From the NCBI GenBank assembly GCA_015062635.1, contig SUUF01000041.1, forward strand, positions 1 to 16,004: a stretch of 16,004 nt of DNA. Direction: 5' to 3'. Every line of letters starts with the position of its first letter. Position 1 is the stretch's first letter. This DNA is from Coriobacteriaceae bacterium. GTDB taxonomy: Bacteria; Actinomycetota; Coriobacteriia; Coriobacteriales; Eggerthellaceae. Below the pieces are notes generated by a model. The model ran no database searches. It was not told the DNA's origin and worked only from the letters and a program-made list of their open reading frames with translations. The position numbers were made by a program, and so were the translations under genes. Shown piece by piece: positions 7,644 through 15,123 of this stretch.

Positions 7644-8128
7644 TAGCGAATCGGTCCCGTCCCGCCGGCGATGGCGTTGGCGTTCAGGCGGTCGCGGCAG
7701 CGGCGCACGTTCGAGAGCAGTGTATCGAGGCTCTGCTCGACATGGCTGAAGACCTCGTCGGCGTAATCTTCGGCGCCGGCGCGGGTCTCGCGCTCAAGCT
7801 CGCGCACGTCGGCCATAATGGTGTCGGCCTGCTGCTGCGCGATGCGGACGATTTCCTGCTCGCTCGCGATGGTCATCGCCTGGCTGCGGGCGTCCTCGAT
7901 CATGCGGCTCGCCTCGGCCTCGGCGTCGTCGAGCAGGCTCTGGCGCTCGCGCACGATCTGGCGGCTCTGCGCGAATTCGCTCGGGAACAGGTCGCGAATC
8001 TCATCGATGATCTCGAAGGCGGCGGCTGCGTCGACTTGCTTCAGGTTGCTTTTGCCGAAGACGGGCTTGGCGTCTTCGAGGAGGATCGACAGCTCGTCGA
8101 TGAGGCCCATGACTCCGGTTTCATCCAT
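7643..8128 (-). CDS. SepIVA/DivIVA-like coiled-coil protein (putative)
   Basis: This is a 161-residue, Glu/Arg/Ala-rich protein with a predicted coiled coil from about 55 to 150 and no membrane segment. The first 50 residues (MGLIDELSILLEDAKPVFGK) look like a short conserved head. I do not recognise a catalytic motif. The context is informative. In Mycobacterium tuberculosis the DivIVA-like protein Rv2927c (homologue of SepIVA, a septation and elongation factor) sits directly before DUF177 and rnc, with smc and ftsY following. By position and build this is probably the local counterpart, though shorter than Rv2927c. Automatic pipelines may call such proteins ATP synthase subunit b-like because of the coiled coil. 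AAAGGA precedes the ATG. Its stop overlaps the DUF177 start by one base. Confidence 0.7.
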   Translation of the reverse strand: MDETGVMGLIDELSILLEDAKPVFGKSNLKQVDAAAAFEIIDEIRDLFPSEFAQSRQIVRERQSLLDDAEAEASRMIEDARSQAMTIASEQEIVRIAQQQADTIMADVRELERETRAGAEDYADEVFSHVEQSLDTLLSNVRRCRDRLNANAIAGGTGPIR

Positions 8129-8195
8129 GGATGTTCCTTTCCTCTGCTGCGTTTCTTCTGCGTGTTGCGGGGCCTTACCCCTTATAAACGTTCAC

Positions 8196-8204
8196 ATGAT
8201 AGCA
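8196..8204 (-). promoter_or_regulatory. Possible extended -10 promoter for the SepIVA-like/DUF177 pair
   Basis: On the minus strand TGCTATCAT gives a 5/6 -10 hexamer with the TGn extension. A TTGCAA stands 15 bp upstream, short for a -35. The element is about 70 nt before the start codon at 8128. No other candidate is better. Confidence 0.4.
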
Positions 8205-8267
8205 CAAGCTGGACTTTTGCAACCCACCGCACGCTAAAACCAAGGCCGGCGGCAACATGCCCGCAAA

Positions 8268-8447
8268 ACCTGACAAACTCACCGGAGGGGTTTGTCAGGT
8301 AGATAGCCCCCGATGCACCTGACAAATCCACCGGAGGGGTTTGTCAGGTAGATAGCCCCCGATGAACCTGACAAATCCACCGGAGGGGTTTGTCAGGTAG
8401 ATAGCCCCCGATGCACCTGACAAAGTCACCGGAGGGGTTTGTCAGGT
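8268..8447. repeat. Four tandem 49-bp palindromic repeats
   Basis: Copies begin at 8268, 8317, 8366 and 8415, exactly 49 bp apart. Each holds the arm ACCTGACAAA, a 13-nt centre ending in CACCGGAGGGG, the inverted arm TTTGTCAGGT, then a 16-nt linker (AGATAGCCCCCGATGC). Only a few positions differ between copies. Because arms alternate, each can pair with the neighbour on either side. A decayed half copy (TCTGGCAAATCCACC) is at 8512-8526. Both arms and linkers are conserved, so this is not a CRISPR array. It fills the gap between the permease terminator and the SepIVA-like promoter. Function unknown. Confidence 0.9.
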
Positions 8448-8545
8448 CGATCGCGCACGACACGATTGGCCCACACCCCGCGCACACCGCGCAGTCGGCC
8501 CACCCCATCTATCTGGCAAATCCACCCCGATTCGGCGCACTGCGC

Positions 8546-8575
8546 AAAAGGGCCCCGGGCAATGCCCAGGGCCCC
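8546..8575 (-). terminator. Intrinsic terminator after permease 1
   Basis: A GC-rich stem of 10 bp with one mismatch (GGGCCCC.GGGC around an AAT loop, 8550-8574) is followed on the minus strand by TTTT. It lies about 28 nt after the stop of the permease at 8603. Confidence 0.85.
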
Positions 8576-8602
8576 GAAGCGGTTATGCCAGTGCAGCCTG
8601 CG

Positions 8603-9892
8603 CTAGAACGGCAGCCACACGAAGCGGACCATCAGGTAGACAGCCGCGATGACAACCGACACGAGCATCATCGGCATGCCGACTTTCAGGAAGCTCATGA
8701 AGGTGATGGGGTAACCCTCGCGTGTCGAGATGCCCGAGAGCACCACGTTGGCGGAGGCGCCGATGAGCGTGCCGTTGCCGCCGAGGCACGCGCCCAGCGA
8801 AAGCGCCCACCACAGGGGCCAGACGTCCATGCCCTGCGTGCCCATGTACAGGATGATGGGGATCATCGTCGCGGTGAACGGGATGTTGTCGAGGATGGAG
8901 CTGATGACCGCCGACGCGAACAGGATGACGAGCATCGTGAGGATGGCGTCGCCGCCCGTGACGTCGATGATCGCCTGGGAGAGCATGTCGATGACGCCGG
9001 TCTGCACCATGCCGCCGACGACGACGAACAGGCCCGCGAAGAAGCCGATGGTCGTCCACTCGACGCCGAGGATCATCTCCTCGATGTCCTGCCCGCCGAT
9101 GAGCAGCATGATCGCCGCCGCCGCGAGGGCGATCATCGAGGACTCGAGCCCGAGCTGGCCGTGCAGCATGAAGGCGACGATGACGATGAGTATCATGACG
9201 ATGGATTTGTTCATGAGGCCGCGGTCTTTGATCGAGTCACGCTCTTCGAGCTCCATGACGACGGCGCGGGCCTCGGGGGTCGAGGAGAGCTTGCGCCCGT
9301 AGATGAAGTAGAAGATGCCGATGAACGCCGCGAGGATGATGACGCACACGATGCCGTCATAGTTGATGAAGTCGGCGAACGTGAGGCCTGCGCCCGAGCC
9401 GATCATGATGTTCGGCGGGTCGCCGATGAGCGTCGCGGTGCCGCCGACGTTCGACGCGAGGATCTGCGTCATGAAGAACGGAACCGGGTTCTCGTCGAGC
9501 ACCTTGCAAATGGTGAACGTCATCGGGCTGATGAGCAGGACCGTCGTGACGTTGTCGAGGAAAGCCGAGCACACCGCCGTGATGATGATGAAGTACATCA
9601 TGATGCGCCACGGGTCGCCCTTCGCGAGCTTGGCCGCCTTGATGGCCATGAACTCGAAGATGCCCGACTGCTTGGCCACCGCCACGAACAGCATCATGCC
9701 GGTGAGCACGCCGAGCGTGTTGAAGTCGATTTCCTCCATGCCCTGATCGAAGGTGATGACATGCGAGATCCAGAGGATGACGGCGCCAGCCAACGCCGCC
9801 GAGGTGCGGTGGACCTTCTCGGAGATGATCAACGCGAACACGCCGACGAATACCACGATCGATATGATCTGTGGCATTGTGAACATATCCAT
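8603..9892 (-). CDS. ArsB/NhaD-type ion permease, copy 1
   Basis: This is a 429-residue polytopic membrane protein of the ion transporter superfamily (ArsB/NhaD, P-protein branch), with around ten or more hydrophobic segments. The two halves carry matching motifs, as expected for inverted repeats: FLDNVTT (111-117) with NVGGTATLIGDPPN (148-161), and ILDNIPFT (333-340) with GACLGGNGTLIGASAN (367-382). A central charged loop (about 200-228) joins them. Relatives move Na+/H+, arsenite or organic anions; the substrate cannot be told here. No arsR, arsC or other linked enzyme is present. AAGGGG stands 6 nt before the ATG. It has its own terminator and is about 91% identical by hand count to the next gene upstream. 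Confidence 0.9.
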   Translation of the reverse strand: MDMFTMPQIISIVVFVGVFALIISEKVHRTSAALAGAVILWISHVITFDQGMEEIDFNTLGVLTGMMLFVAVAKQSGIFEFMAIKAAKLAKGDPWRIMMYFIIITAVCSAFLDNVTTVLLISPMTFTICKVLDENPVPFFMTQILASNVGGTATLIGDPPNIMIGSGAGLTFADFINYDGIVCVIILAAFIGIFYFIYGRKLSSTPEARAVVMELEERDSIKDRGLMNKSIVMILIVIVAFMLHGQLGLESSMIALAAAAIMLLIGGQDIEEMILGVEWTTIGFFAGLFVVVGGMVQTGVIDMLSQAIIDVTGGDAILTMLVILFASAVISSILDNIPFTATMIPIILYMGTQGMDVWPLWWALSLGACLGGNGTLIGASANVVLSGISTREGYPITFMSFLKVGMPMMLVSVVIAAVYLMVRFVWLPF

Positions 9893-10185
9893 TACATACC
9901 CCTTACCTATAGAAATTACCGAGTGAACTCTAGCGCTTTTGATAAAGGGTGTCTATAAGTTGGTTCAGAATCATTAACCGTTCGTTTAAGAGAATCTATC
10001 GTTTGCGGAAGGCCTTCCAATCGCCCTTCCGGCGCTCCCGCACGAGGATGCGCGACCACGCGGCATGCATGCCATTGACCTCGTCACCCCATCGCGAACC
10101 GCACGGCATTCCCGCTCTCGAAGCCATCCAGCGACGCGCGATCGCCCCGCTCCTTCCACAAACGATAGGCACTGCCAATCGCGCC
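9893..10185. other. Intergenic region between the two permease genes
   Basis: About 290 bp in two parts. The AT-rich 9893-10000 is the likely promoter zone of permease copy 1, but I could not find a convincing -35/-10 pair. The GC-rich 10000-10185 looks like decayed coding sequence (described under findings). A 12-bp palindrome, GGAAGGCCTTCC, is at 10007-10018. Confidence 0.4.
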
Positions 10186-10218
10186 AAAGAAAAAGGCCCC
10201 GGATATCCGGGGCCTTTT
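10186..10218 (-). terminator. Intrinsic terminator after permease 2
   Basis: The 28-bp perfect palindrome at 10191-10218 (AAAAGGCCCCGGAT and its complement) forms a strong stem, followed on the minus strand by TTTTTC. It lies about 25 nt past the stop of the permease at 10243 and, by symmetry, could act on both strands. Each permease copy has its own, different terminator. Confidence 0.9.
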
Positions 10219-10242
10219 CGGGTGCGAGGGGCGCGTTCGCGA

Positions 10243-11526
10243 TTAGAACACCACGAAGACGACCATCAGGTACACCGCGGCGAGCGCGATGGAGACGAGC
10301 ATCAGCGGGAAGCCCACCTTCAGGAAGTTCATGAAGGTGATGGGGTAACCCTCTCGGGTCGAGATGCCCGAGAGCACCACGTTGGCAGAGGCGCCGATGA
10401 GGGTGCCGTTGCCGCCGAGGCACGCGCCGAGGGACAGGGCCCACCAGAGCGGCCAGACGTCGATTCCCTGCGTGCCCATGTACAGGATGATGGGGATCAT
10501 CGTCGCGGTGAACGGGATGTTGTCGAGGATGGAGCTGATGATCGCAGATGCCACGAGGATGACGAGCATCGTGAGGATGGCGTCGCCGCCCGTGATGTCG
10601 ATGAGTGCCTGGGCGAGCATGTCGATGACGCCGGTCTGCACCATGCCGCCGACGACGACGAACAGGCCCGCGAAGAAGCCGATGGTCGTCCACTCGACGC
10701 CGAGGATCATCTCCTCGATGTCCTGCCCGCCGATGAGCAGCATCACGGCCGCCGCGGCGAGGGCGATCATCGAGGACTCGAGCCCGAGCTGGCCGTGCAG
10801 CATGAAGGCCACGATGACGATGAGGATCATGACGATGGACTTGTGCATGAGGCCCTTGTCGCGGATGGTGTCGCGCTCTTCGAGCTCCATGACGACGGCG
10901 CGCGCCTCGGGGGTCGAGGTGAGCTTGCGGCCATACAGGAAGTAGAAGATCACGATGAAGACGACCAGGATGATGACGCAGATGGGGCCGTCATAGCAGA
11001 TGAAGTCGGCGAACGTGAGGCCGGCGCCCGAGCCGATCATGATGTTCGGCGGGTCTCCGATGAGCGTCGCGGTGCCGCCGACGTTCGACGCGAGGATCTG
11101 CGTCATGAAGAACGGTATGGGGTTCTCGTCGAGGATCTTGCACACCGTGAACGTCATCGGGCTGATGAGCAGCACCGTCGTGACGTTGTCGAGGAATGCC
11201 GAGCACACGGCGGTGATGATGACGAAGTAGACCATGATGCGCCAGGGATCGCCCTTCGCGAGCTTGGCCGCCTTGATGGCCATGAACTCGAAGATGCCCG
11301 ACTGCTTGGCCACCGCCACGAACAGCATCATGCCGGTGAGCACGCCGAGCGTGTTGAAGTCGATTTCCTCCATGCCCTGCTCGAACGTGATGACGTGGGT
11401 GATCCACAGCAGGACCGCGCCGGCCAGAGCCGCCGAGGTGCGGTGGACCTTCTCGGAGATGATCAACGCGAACACGCCGACGAAGATCACAATCGAGATA
11501 ATCTGAGGTGTGGTGAACAAGTCCAT
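10243..11526 (-). CDS. ArsB/NhaD-type ion permease, copy 2
   Basis: This is a 427-residue paralogue of the gene at 8603-9892, aligning without gaps except at the last few residues. A hand count gives about 39 differences, or 91% identity. All signature motifs are intact (DNVTT, TATLIGDPPN, DNIPFT, GGNGTLIGASAN). Changes cluster in one hydrophobic segment and the adjoining loop (about 177-228) and at the extreme C-terminus, so the core translocation path is the same. The ATG at 11526 has AAGGGAG just upstream. Each copy has its own upstream AT-rich zone and its own terminator, so the two can be expressed separately. Substrate unknown; differential regulation or dosage is a plausible reason to keep both. 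Confidence 0.9.
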   Translation of the reverse strand: MDLFTTPQIISIVIFVGVFALIISEKVHRTSAALAGAVLLWITHVITFEQGMEEIDFNTLGVLTGMMLFVAVAKQSGIFEFMAIKAAKLAKGDPWRIMVYFVIITAVCSAFLDNVTTVLLISPMTFTVCKILDENPIPFFMTQILASNVGGTATLIGDPPNIMIGSGAGLTFADFICYDGPICVIILVVFIVIFYFLYGRKLTSTPEARAVVMELEERDTIRDKGLMHKSIVMILIVIVAFMLHGQLGLESSMIALAAAAVMLLIGGQDIEEMILGVEWTTIGFFAGLFVVVGGMVQTGVIDMLAQALIDITGGDAILTMLVILVASAIISSILDNIPFTATMIPIILYMGTQGIDVWPLWWALSLGACLGGNGTLIGASANVVLSGISTREGYPITFMNFLKVGFPLMLVSIALAAVYLMVVFVVF

Positions 11527-11700
11527 AATTCTCCCTTACCCCTCTTGTGCGGATAATAGATAAAGATAGCGAAAATCTATTCTTCAAGTCTATAATACCG
11601 CGCCGAAAATTACCTGAGCCTATTATAACCCCAGTTCAGCTTATGCTACCAATATTGTTAAATACCATTCACCTTTCTGTTCACTCCGTTTACGTTTAGC
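11527..11700. promoter_or_regulatory. AT-rich upstream region of permease copy 2
   Basis: This stretch is clearly AT-richer than its surroundings. It holds a perfect TATAAT on the minus strand at 11627-11622 and a TATTAT nearer the gene, but neither has a good -35 at 17 bp. It probably contains the promoter of permease copy 2; the exact element is undecided. Confidence 0.4.
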
Positions 11701-11737
11701 AAACGACCCGCCGGGAAGCCCCGACGGGTCGCTTTTT
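11701..11737. terminator. Terminator-like hairpin after pcrA
   Basis: CGACCCG (11704-11710) and CGGGTCG (11725-11731) pair, with a further inner CGGG/CCCG. On the minus strand, the pcrA direction, only TTT follows. On the plus strand GCTTTTT follows. It lies 72 nt past the pcrA stop and is probably its terminator, possibly bidirectional. Confidence 0.6.
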
Positions 11738-11803
11738 CGCGGGAAATCGGCGTTGCGGGCGCCCACGCGGCTTGCTGCCGAATGCGGGCGCGTCCTGCGC
11801 AGC

Positions 11804-14161
11804 CTACTGGCGAATCTTCACGATGGGCGCGAAATCCTTCATGAGCTTTTTCGTCGAACCCGACTTCTTGAAGAACACTGACAGCATGTCGCCGTCGACG
11901 GCTTTCACGACGCCGCGGCCGAACACCTTGTGGTCGACGGCGTCGCCCACGGCGAAGGTCTCGTTGGCCGCCGCCTTCTTGTGCTCCTCGGCGCTCTTCG
12001 CGCGCACCCGGTTGCGGGTGGAGTTCGCCACGCCGGCCGCACCGCCGTAAACGCGGCCCTCGCCCGCCTCGGTGCCCGAGCCCGAGATGCCGCGGCGGCT
12101 GCCGCGCTTCTCCCACCCGGTTCCCGAGAACCCGGCGCTGCCCACGCCCTTCGTGCGTCGCAGCTCCTTGGGAATCTCCTGCAGGAAGCGCGATGCGGGG
12201 TTGGCCGACGTCTGGCCGAACAGCTTGCGCGTCTGCGCGGTCGTGAGGTAGAGCCGCTGCCGTGCGCGCGTGATGGCCACGTAGGCGAGGCGCCGCTCCT
12301 CCTCCACCGCCACCGGGTCGTACATGCTGTTGGAATGCGGGAACAGGCTTTCCTCCATGCCCGCCACGAACACGACGTCGAATTCCAGGCCCTTTGCCGA
12401 GTGCACCGTCATGAGCGTGACGCACTGGTTGCCGTCCTGCGTCGTGTCGAGGTCGGTGCGCAACGTGACCCACTCGATGAAGTCGGCGAGCGAGTTGCCC
12501 GAGAGCACGCGCACGGCAGGCTCCTCGTTCGCAGCCGCGGGGTCAGCGCCGTCGGCCGCATCATCGGGCACGCCCGGCGCCTCGAAGGTCGCCTCGGGAG
12601 CATCGTGGCCTTCCGCGAACTCCTGCACGACGCTCGCGAACTCGCGGATGTTCTCGACGCGCGCCCGCGCCTCGTCGGTCGCCTCGAGCTCGTAGCCTTC
12701 GATGAGCCCCGACTTGTCGACGATGGCATCCACCACCTTCGGAAGGTCGCCGCCGTAGGTGCCTATCTCCTGCACCAGGCTCACGAAGCTCCCGAGCGCC
12801 TTGCGGCTCGCCGCGCGGATGGACTCGTCTGCCACCGCCAGCGCCGCGGCGTCCATGAAGCACAGCCGCTCGCGCGCCTGGATGGCCTGCACCGCCTCGA
12901 TGGTCGTGCGCCCGATTCCGCGCCGCGGGACGTTCACCACGCGCAACGCCGCCATGTCGTCGGCCGGGTTCACGGCCAGCACCAGGTAGGCCATCACGTT
13001 GCGGATCTCGGCACGGTCGAAGTAGCGCGTGCCGCCCACGATGCGGTAGGGCACGCCCGCGCGCAGCAGCATGTCTTCAAGCATGCGGCTCTGCGCGTTC
13101 GTGCGGTAAAACACCGCCATCTCGTTGTAAGGCACGCCGTCGCCATGGCGGATCTCGATCTCGCCGGCGATCCAGCGGCCCTCGTCGCGCTCGTCGGCTG
13201 CCAGGTACACGCTGATGGGCTCGCCCGCCCCGCGCGTCGGGCGCAGCTTCTTGTCCTTGCGGTTGCGGTTGTTCGCGATAACCGCGTTCGCGGCGGCCAA
13301 TATGTTTCCCGAACTGCGGTAATTCTCCTCGAGCTTCACCACGTGGGCCTCGGGGTAATCGGCCTCGAAATCGAGGATGTTGCGGATGTCGGCGCCGCGC
13401 CACGAGTAGATGGACTGGTCGTCGTCGCCCACCACCATGATGTTGCGGTGCTCGCGCGCGAGCATCGACGTTATCTCGTACTGCGCGTGGTTCGTGTCCT
13501 GATACTCGTCGACCAGCAGGTACCGGAAGCGCTGCTGGTAGGCCGACAACACCTCGGGGTGGTGCTTGAACAGCAGGTAGGTGTACATCAGCAGGTCGTC
13601 GAAGTCGAGCGCGTTGGCCGCCTGCAGGCGCGCCTGGTATTCCGGATACACGCGCGCGACCACCTTGGCCACCGGGTCGCGCGCCTCGGCGGCGTAGGCC
13701 TCGGCCATCAGCAGCTTGTTCTTCGCATCCGAGATGCGGCCGCGCACCACCTTGTCGGGATACCGCTTCGGGTCGATGGCCATGTTGGCCATCACGTCCT
13801 TTATCAGGCGCTTGCTATCGTCGTCGGCGTAGATGGTGAAGTTGTTCGTGAATCCCAGGATGTCGGCGTTCGCGCGCAGGATGCGCACGCACATGCTGTG
13901 GAACGTCGAGACCCACATGCCGCGAACGCGCGGCCCCACCAGGTTGCCCAAGCGGTCGCGCATCTCGCGTGCCGCCTTGTTCGTGAACGTGATGGCGAGT
14001 ATCTCCCACGGCGCGACATCGCAGTCTTCCAGCAGGTGCGCAATGCGATAGGTGAGCACGCGCGTCTTCCCCGACCCGGCGCCGGCAAGCACCAGCAGCG
14101 GGCCCTCCGTGCACATGACGGCCTCGTATTGCGCCTCGTTCAGCGTTTCGTAATCGACCAC
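11804..14161 (-). CDS. pcrA: ATP-dependent DNA helicase PcrA/UvrD
   Basis: This is an SF1A 3'-5' DNA helicase for repair, replication restart and removal of proteins from DNA. From a GTG start at 14161 it has 785 residues. Walker A AGAGSGKT is at 26-33, DEYQD at 218-222 and GDDDQSIYSWRGA at about 245-257. Later motifs include VTLMTVHSAKGLEFD and VAITRARQRLYL. The last 50 residues (VGDAVDHKVFGRGVV) form the Tudor-like C-terminal domain typical of PcrA. An Ala/Asp/Glu-rich insert before motif V is probably disordered. The frame stays open to an ATG at 14227. The GTG is preferred because AAGGAG lies 6 nt upstream and the probable promoter lies between the two candidates. Residue numbers would rise by 22 from the ATG. 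Confidence 0.96.
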   Translation of the reverse strand: MVDYETLNEAQYEAVMCTEGPLLVLAGAGSGKTRVLTYRIAHLLEDCDVAPWEILAITFTNKAAREMRDRLGNLVGPRVRGMWVSTFHSMCVRILRANADILGFTNNFTIYADDDSKRLIKDVMANMAIDPKRYPDKVVRGRISDAKNKLLMAEAYAAEARDPVAKVVARVYPEYQARLQAANALDFDDLLMYTYLLFKHHPEVLSAYQQRFRYLLVDEYQDTNHAQYEITSMLAREHRNIMVVGDDDQSIYSWRGADIRNILDFEADYPEAHVVKLEENYRSSGNILAAANAVIANNRNRKDKKLRPTRGAGEPISVYLAADERDEGRWIAGEIEIRHGDGVPYNEMAVFYRTNAQSRMLEDMLLRAGVPYRIVGGTRYFDRAEIRNVMAYLVLAVNPADDMAALRVVNVPRRGIGRTTIEAVQAIQARERLCFMDAAALAVADESIRAASRKALGSFVSLVQEIGTYGGDLPKVVDAIVDKSGLIEGYELEATDEARARVENIREFASVVQEFAEGHDAPEATFEAPGVPDDAADGADPAAANEEPAVRVLSGNSLADFIEWVTLRTDLDTTQDGNQCVTLMTVHSAKGLEFDVVFVAGMEESLFPHSNSMYDPVAVEEERRLAYVAITRARQRLYLTTAQTRKLFGQTSANPASRFLQEIPKELRRTKGVGSAGFSGTGWEKRGSRRGISGSGTEAGEGRVYGGAAGVANSTRNRVRAKSAEEHKKAAANETFAVGDAVDHKVFGRGVVKAVDGDMLSVFFKKSGSTKKLMKDFAPIVKIRQ

Positions 14162-14192
14162 GTAAAGCTCCTTCGACAGAATTCGGCGTGCC

Positions 14193-14201
14193 AGTATACC
14201 A
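14193..14201 (-). promoter_or_regulatory. Probable extended -10 promoter of pcrA
   Basis: On the minus strand TGGTATACT gives a 5/6 -10 hexamer with the TGn extension. The predicted start near 14186 leaves a leader of about 25 nt before the GTG at 14161. This argues against the upstream ATG at 14227. Confidence 0.55.
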
Positions 14202-14300
14202 GCGTCTTCAAGGCGCAAGACGCCCATAAACGAGACACCCCTAAATTCCCGAAATGCCCTGCCCCGGTGTTTGGCGCGCGTTTACGGATTGCCGCTCCAT

Positions 14301-14366
14301 GCAGAACGCCGCCCCACGCAGGCGGAATGCCCTACCCGAGCAGAACGCCGCCCCACGCAAGCGGGA
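14301..14366. repeat. 20-bp direct repeat, 39 bp apart
   Basis: GCAGAACGCCGCCCCACGCA occurs at 14301-14320 and again at 14340-14359, each continuing into a near-identical GCGG.ATG. Weaker relatives (AAGAACGCCGCCC, TGAAACGCCGCGCC) occur near 14445 and 14551. The 39-bp spacing is a multiple of three, which explains repetitive peptides in the shadow frames. Confidence 0.8.
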
Positions 14367-14419
14367 TGTCGTTCCTCTCCAGCCAGAATGCTGTCCCACT
14401 CCATGCGCTGCCCCCTCCG

Positions 14420-14547
14420 AGCCCATGCCAGCCGCATATCCAGGAAGAACGCCGCCCTTGACCAGGTGATACACCGCACCTGCCAGGCGGGTCGCCATTC
14501 CGCACCACACGCTGCCCTCCTACCAAGCCCATGCCAGCCGCATATCC
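14420..14547. repeat. 22-bp direct repeat, 106 bp apart
   Basis: An identical 22-bp block beginning AGCCCATGCCAGCCGCATAT occurs at 14420-14441 and 14526-14547. Each is followed by a related AACGCCGC segment. A partial third copy (CTCCTCCGAGCCCGTGCC) is at 14580-14597. Confidence 0.8.
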
Positions 14548-14628
14548 CGGGTGAAACGCCGCGCCCGCCGATGCGCCCACTCCTCCGAGCCCGTGCCGAA
14601 AGCGCCGTGCCAAACACGAGCCCCGATT

Positions 14629-14759
14629 CGCCAAAAATTCGCCATCGTGAGGCCAAAAAATCGCCATCGTGAACGATTTCCCCTGATAAAAGGCCAAAAA
14701 TATGCCATCGTGAACGATTTTCCCCCTTCCGGACCGTTCACGATGGCGAATTTTTGGCG
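14629..14759. repeat. Four copies of a GCCAAAAA...GCCATCGTGAACG element, the last inverted
   Basis: Direct copies are at 14629-14650, 14651-14679 and 14692-14721. An inverted copy is at 14734-14759. The shared core is GCCATCGTGA, usually extended to ACG. The third and fourth copies can pair as a 24-bp stem with two mismatches (14693-14716 with 14735-14758) around an 18-nt loop. The direct copies 2 and 3 also contain the small palindrome ATCGT-GA-ACGAT. It resembles a REP/BIME-type unit. Function unknown. Confidence 0.85.
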
Positions 14760-14784
14760 TTTTGGGCACGGCGGCTGGCACGGG

Positions 14785-15123
14785 GGTCGGCGCCCACATC
14801 CAACATGAGGGCGCGCGCCACACAAGGCCGGAGCCGTCGCGCAACCCCGCAGCTGGCGTGCGGCGCAGCAGCCGTCACGGGGATCGGCGCCTGCATCTAG
14901 CTTGGGACCGGGACACGCCAGGCAAAGCCGAAGCCATATCGCAACCCCGCAGCCGGCACGGGGTCGGCGCCCGCATCCGACATGGGGCACACCAGGCAAG
15001 GCGAGGCCGGGGAGCGTCACGCGTACCGGCCGCCAACACGAAACCAGAGCGCCGCGCCAGGCCGGGGTTGCAACGCGGCACGGCATCCGACACGGAGGGT
15101 CGGCGCCTGCATCCGACATGGGC
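14785..15123. repeat. Degenerate GGTCGGCGCC-CATCCGACATGGG repeats, four copies
   Basis: Related cores of about 26 bp begin at 14785, 14881, 14962 and 15098, with unequal spacing (96, 81, 136 bp). Flanks share GCAACCCCGCAGC and CCAGGCAA blocks. A partial core (GGCATCCGACACGGAGG) is at 15082-15098. The pattern fits old tandem duplication followed by drift. Confidence 0.75.

Noticed and set aside
8313..8351. Mini open frame MHLTNPPEGFVR within each 49-bp repeat
   Set aside because: It arises from the repeat itself, the 49-bp period is not a multiple of three, and no ribosome binding site stands at a useful distance.
8268..8447. CRISPR array
   Set aside because: The period is regular, but the whole 49-bp unit including the would-be spacer is conserved, and no cas gene is present.
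8411..11556. Two plus-strand open frames of more than 500 codons opposite the permeases
   Set aside because: They mirror the minus-strand permease codons, are unnaturally rich in Asp/His/Glu/Arg, have no family motif, and appear twice only because the permeases are duplicated.
11930..14461. 843-codon plus-strand frame opposite pcrA
   Set aside because: It is a GC-driven shadow of pcrA, without motifs or a ribosome binding site. Similar long frames opposite smc were rejected for the same reason.
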